A DNA stretch of 35,126 bases from positions 1-35,126 of the forward strand of contig JAKUUF010000001.1 of the NCBI GenBank assembly GCA_022448705.1, read 5' to 3'. The notes beneath the pieces are model-generated. The model saw only the letters and a program-made list of their open reading frames with translations, was not told where the DNA came from and did not search any database. Made by a program: the position numbers and the translations under genes. The DNA comes from SAR324 cluster bacterium. Its GTDB lineage: Bacteria > SAR324 > NAC60-12. Of this stretch, positions 32,934 through 35,126 are shown piece by piece (the stretch's first letter is position 1; every line of letters begins with the position of its first letter).

Positions 32934-34628
32934 ATGGCAATGCAGATGAAAATGCAGATGAAGATGAGCCAACAGCTCATTATGACTCCGCAGCTGCAGC
33001 AGGCCATAAAACTCCTTCAACTGTCACGTGCAGAACTGGAGGAATTAATCGAACAGACTTTAATTGAAAATCCTGTTCTTGAGGAAGGTATGGATATGGA
33101 TACTTTCCCCAGTAAAACTGAAGAATCGCAGGAATCTTCCGAGACTGAGGAAACACCTGAAGTGGTCACGGATACAGAGGAATTCGAAACTGCTCGTGAA
33201 AATGAGCAGGAGGATTCAGTGCAGGACGAAATTGACTGGCAGCAATATATTGAACAGATAGAACAATTCGGAGGATACCAGGAGCGCCGTTACAACACAA
33301 ACACTGATGACGAAGAAAGCCCCTCAATTGACATAACAGCTGCACAAACCGAATCCCTTGCAGATCACTTGATGTGGCAGTTAGATATGCATAAACTCAC
33401 CCCCCTTGAATATGAGGTTGGTGCTCACCTTATCGGAAATATTGATGACGACGGATTCCTGGTTACCAGTATTCGCGAACTGCTGGAATTACAGCAGGAT
33501 TTATACAGCAGGATCATTAAAAAACATAAAAAAGAAGGACTTCCTGAACTTCCTGAAGTTGATGCAGATTTGTGTGACCTTAAGTTTCAGTCCGGTAAAA
33601 CCACTCATAAGAAAAAAAATTCCCAGGAGAATGAGTCTAATTTAAATGAAGACGGCAAGCTGACAGAGGAAGAAACTGCAAAACCTGAAATTTTGCCTCC
33701 TGCCTGTGCATTCGTAGAATCAGTATTGAATAAAATCCAGCAGTTTAATCCCAATGGAGTTGGTGCACGAAGCTTACAGGAATCGCTTTTAATTCAATTG
33801 GAAATGCTGGGAGAGAGCGACAGCTTAAGTTCCCGCATTGTAAAGAATGATATGCAGTTTCTGGAATCGAAGGATCTCAAAAAAATTGCACGCAGACAAA
33901 AGCAGGATATTGAACAGGTTATTGATTCATATCGCCTGATTATGTCACTTGAGCCTAAACCAGGCAGGGAATTTATTTCAAACCCATCGCATCATTACAT
34001 AATTCCAGATGTTTATATCTACCAGAAGGACAACGAATACAAGGTGGCGTTGAATTCGGCGGGCATGCCACGTCTTCGCATCAGCAATTATTACAAGGAT
34101 TTAAGTAAATCTATGGAAGATGACGGCAGTCTTACAAAAGACTATATAATGGAAAAGGTTAAGGCAGGTCAATGGCTGCTGAAAAGCATAGAGCAGAGAC
34201 AAAAAACTATCTATCGCGTTACAAAAAGCATTTTGCGTTTCCAGAAAAAATTCTTTGATAAAGGTATTCATTATCTACGCCCCCTTGTACTCAAGGACGT
34301 TGCAGAAGATATAGACGTTCATGAGTCAACTGTCAGCAGGATCACTACAAACAAATATGTGCACACTCCGCAGGGAATTTTTGAATTGAAATATTTCTTC
34401 ACCAGCGGAATTGACCAGGCAAGAGGAGAAGCAGTCTCATCTAAACGAATCAAAGATATGATCCTGCAGATGGTACAGAAAGAAGATTTAAAATCCCCTT
34501 ACACTGACTTGCAGATTGCGGACGTTCTGGAGCGTCAAAGTGGAATTAAAGTTGCACGGAGAACTGTCGCAAAATACAGGGAAGCACTGAATATTCTACC
34601 ATCAAACAAACGAAAACAACTTTTCTAA
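32934..34628 (+). CDS. rpoN: RNA polymerase sigma-54 factor
   Basis: The 564-residue protein opens with the Gln/Met-rich region I (Gln-Gln-Leu-Ile-Met-Thr-Pro-Gln-Leu-Gln-Gln-Ala-Ile-Lys-Leu-Leu). A core-binding region with Gly-Val-Gly-Ala-Arg-Ser-Leu-Gln-Glu follows, then a helix-turn-helix with His-Glu-Ser-Thr-Val-Ser-Arg. The RpoN box Ala-Arg-Arg-Thr-Val-Ala-Lys-Tyr-Arg-Glu lies at the C-terminus. It directs transcription from -24/-12 promoters with AAA+ activators. It is longer than the typical ~480 residues because of two extra acidic stretches, about 50-105 (region II) and about 195-250. A good Shine-Dalgarno (AGAGGA) precedes the ATG. It is followed by the pspA-like gene after 21 bases. 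Confidence 0.96.
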   Translation: MAMQMKMQMKMSQQLIMTPQLQQAIKLLQLSRAELEELIEQTLIENPVLEEGMDMDTFPSKTEESQESSETEETPEVVTDTEEFETARENEQEDSVQDEIDWQQYIEQIEQFGGYQERRYNTNTDDEESPSIDITAAQTESLADHLMWQLDMHKLTPLEYEVGAHLIGNIDDDGFLVTSIRELLELQQDLYSRIIKKHKKEGLPELPEVDADLCDLKFQSGKTTHKKKNSQENESNLNEDGKLTEEETAKPEILPPACAFVESVLNKIQQFNPNGVGARSLQESLLIQLEMLGESDSLSSRIVKNDMQFLESKDLKKIARRQKQDIEQVIDSYRLIMSLEPKPGREFISNPSHHYIIPDVYIYQKDNEYKVALNSAGMPRLRISNYYKDLSKSMEDDGSLTKDYIMEKVKAGQWLLKSIEQRQKTIYRVTKSILRFQKKFFDKGIHYLRPLVLKDVAEDIDVHESTVSRITTNKYVHTPQGIFELKYFFTSGIDQARGEAVSSKRIKDMILQMVQKEDLKSPYTDLQIADVLERQSGIKVARRTVAKYREALNILPSNKRKQLF

Positions 34629-34649
34629 ATCTTTTGTTCCAAAACGGAT

Positions 34650-35126
34650 ATGGGAATACTGACACGTATATTTAACCTGTTTCGTGCAACTACCAGCGAT
34701 CTGCTTGACAAAGCAGAAGATCCGGAAAAAATGATCAAACAAATGATTTCTGATCTTGAGGCTCAGAAAAAAAAAGCAAAAGAGCAAATGACCGAGGCTT
34801 TAGCTTTACAAAAACGGTTGGAGCGTGACACAGAAAAAGAACACCAGGAAGCAGAAAAATGGGAGCAGAAGGCAATTCTTGCTGTACAAAATGAAAAAGA
34901 TGATTTAGCCAAGGAGGCGCTAACACGTAAAAATGAGCATCTTCGAAGGGCCCTGGATTTTGAAAAACAACTGGAAATGCATCAGAACAACGCTGATTCT
35001 CTCAAGGAGAGCTAGCAGACACTGGAAGACAAAATTGATGAAATCAAACGCAAGCAGGGACTTCTATCGGTAAAGCAAAAACAGGCTGAAGCACAGTAAA
35101 AAATATATAAAACCATTGAAGGGCTT
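34650..35126 (+). pseudogene. PspA/Vipp1-family gene interrupted by two in-frame stop codons, partial
   Basis: The first 121 residues match PspA/IM30/Vipp1. The N-terminal amphipathic Met-Gly-Ile-Leu-Thr-Arg-Ile-Phe-Asn is followed by Lys-Ala-Glu-Asp-Pro-Glu-Lys-Met-Ile, then coiled coil. The frame hits TAG at 35013 and, after 27 more in-frame codons, TAA at 35097. The sequence on both sides continues the family coiled coil (Leu-Glu-Asp-Lys-Ile-Asp-Glu-Ile-Lys, then Lys-Ile-Tyr-Lys-Thr-Ile-Glu-Gly-Leu) in the same frame to the window edge. Both stops differ from Gln codons by one C-to-T change. PspA proteins coat and stabilise stressed membranes. Either the gene is newly inactivated or there are base-call errors. 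A functional 121-residue product is unlikely. Confidence 0.7.

Noticed and set aside
34650..35126. Reassignment of TAA/TAG to glutamine in this genome
   Set aside because: ArgS, IspG, IF-1 and other conserved proteins end at TAA or TAG exactly where the families end, so these codons act as stops.
1..35126. Mobile element or phage island
   Set aside because: I found no transposase, integrase, phage gene or flanking repeat. Gene content is housekeeping and envelope-related throughout.

Overview
The window is chromosomal DNA from a Gram-negative (diderm) bacterium of moderate, AT-leaning composition. It carries LPS transport genes (an LptD-like outer-membrane protein and LptB), several predicted outer-membrane barrels and lipoproteins, cytochrome c maturation (CcmB), sigma-54 (RpoN), flagellar-type switch proteins (FliM/FliN) and a selenoprotein. 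This mix resembles deltaproteobacteria-like lineages such as SAR324. That placement is an inference from gene content, not from a marker phylogeny. Nearly all genes are intact and densely packed. I see no insertion sequence, prophage, CRISPR array or integrase.

Layout. 1-2900 (minus strand): the start of a lipoprotein gene cut by the window edge, a phytol/dolichol-kinase-like membrane protein, an outer-membrane barrel and a HAD phosphatase. 3291-5336 (plus): a site-2-protease-family membrane protease and glutamate-cysteine ligase. 5333-7624 (minus): fliN followed by fliM, with fliN carrying a very long acidic N-terminal region. 8017-15168 (plus): a TPR protein, an ExbD/MotB-like single-span protein, a RelA/SpoT protein, a glycerophosphodiester phosphodiesterase and a MurG-like glycosyltransferase. 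15228-16055 (plus): a small cysteine-containing exported peptide and MTA/SAH nucleosidase. 16066-18655 (minus): a secreted hypothetical, argS and infA. 18952-21730 (plus): dGTPase, ispG and a 60-residue membrane peptide. 21742-22440 (minus): a YggS-type PLP protein. 22455-23246 (plus): a GrdB-related selenoprotein read through an in-frame UGA. 23283-23930 (minus): an exported nuclease-fold protein. 24314-27595 (plus): lptD and an outer-membrane protein. 27659-29752 (minus): an alpha-methylacyl-CoA-racemase-like protein with two MaoC/hot-dog hydratase subunits. 29890-31991 (minus): a one-span hypothetical, tRNA-Gln(TTG), ccmB and an FmdB-type zinc ribbon. 32092-35126 (plus): lptB, rpoN and a PspA/Vipp1 gene interrupted by stop codons, running off the edge.

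Themes. Envelope biogenesis dominates (lptD, lptB, barrels, PspA, MurG-like, GDPD, site-2 protease). The strongest unusual signal is the selenoprotein. Conventional gene calling splits it into two ORFs at 22965, but the downstream frame continues the same family, and a hairpin with a GGUC loop sits where a bacterial SECIS should be. Other points of interest are a FliM without its CheY-binding N-terminus beside a FliN whose acidic tail contains two EIDALL-like motifs, a SpoT-type enzyme with an eroded synthetase domain, a MurG-like enzyme lacking the usual catalytic histidine, and a pspA with two in-frame stops but no frameshift.
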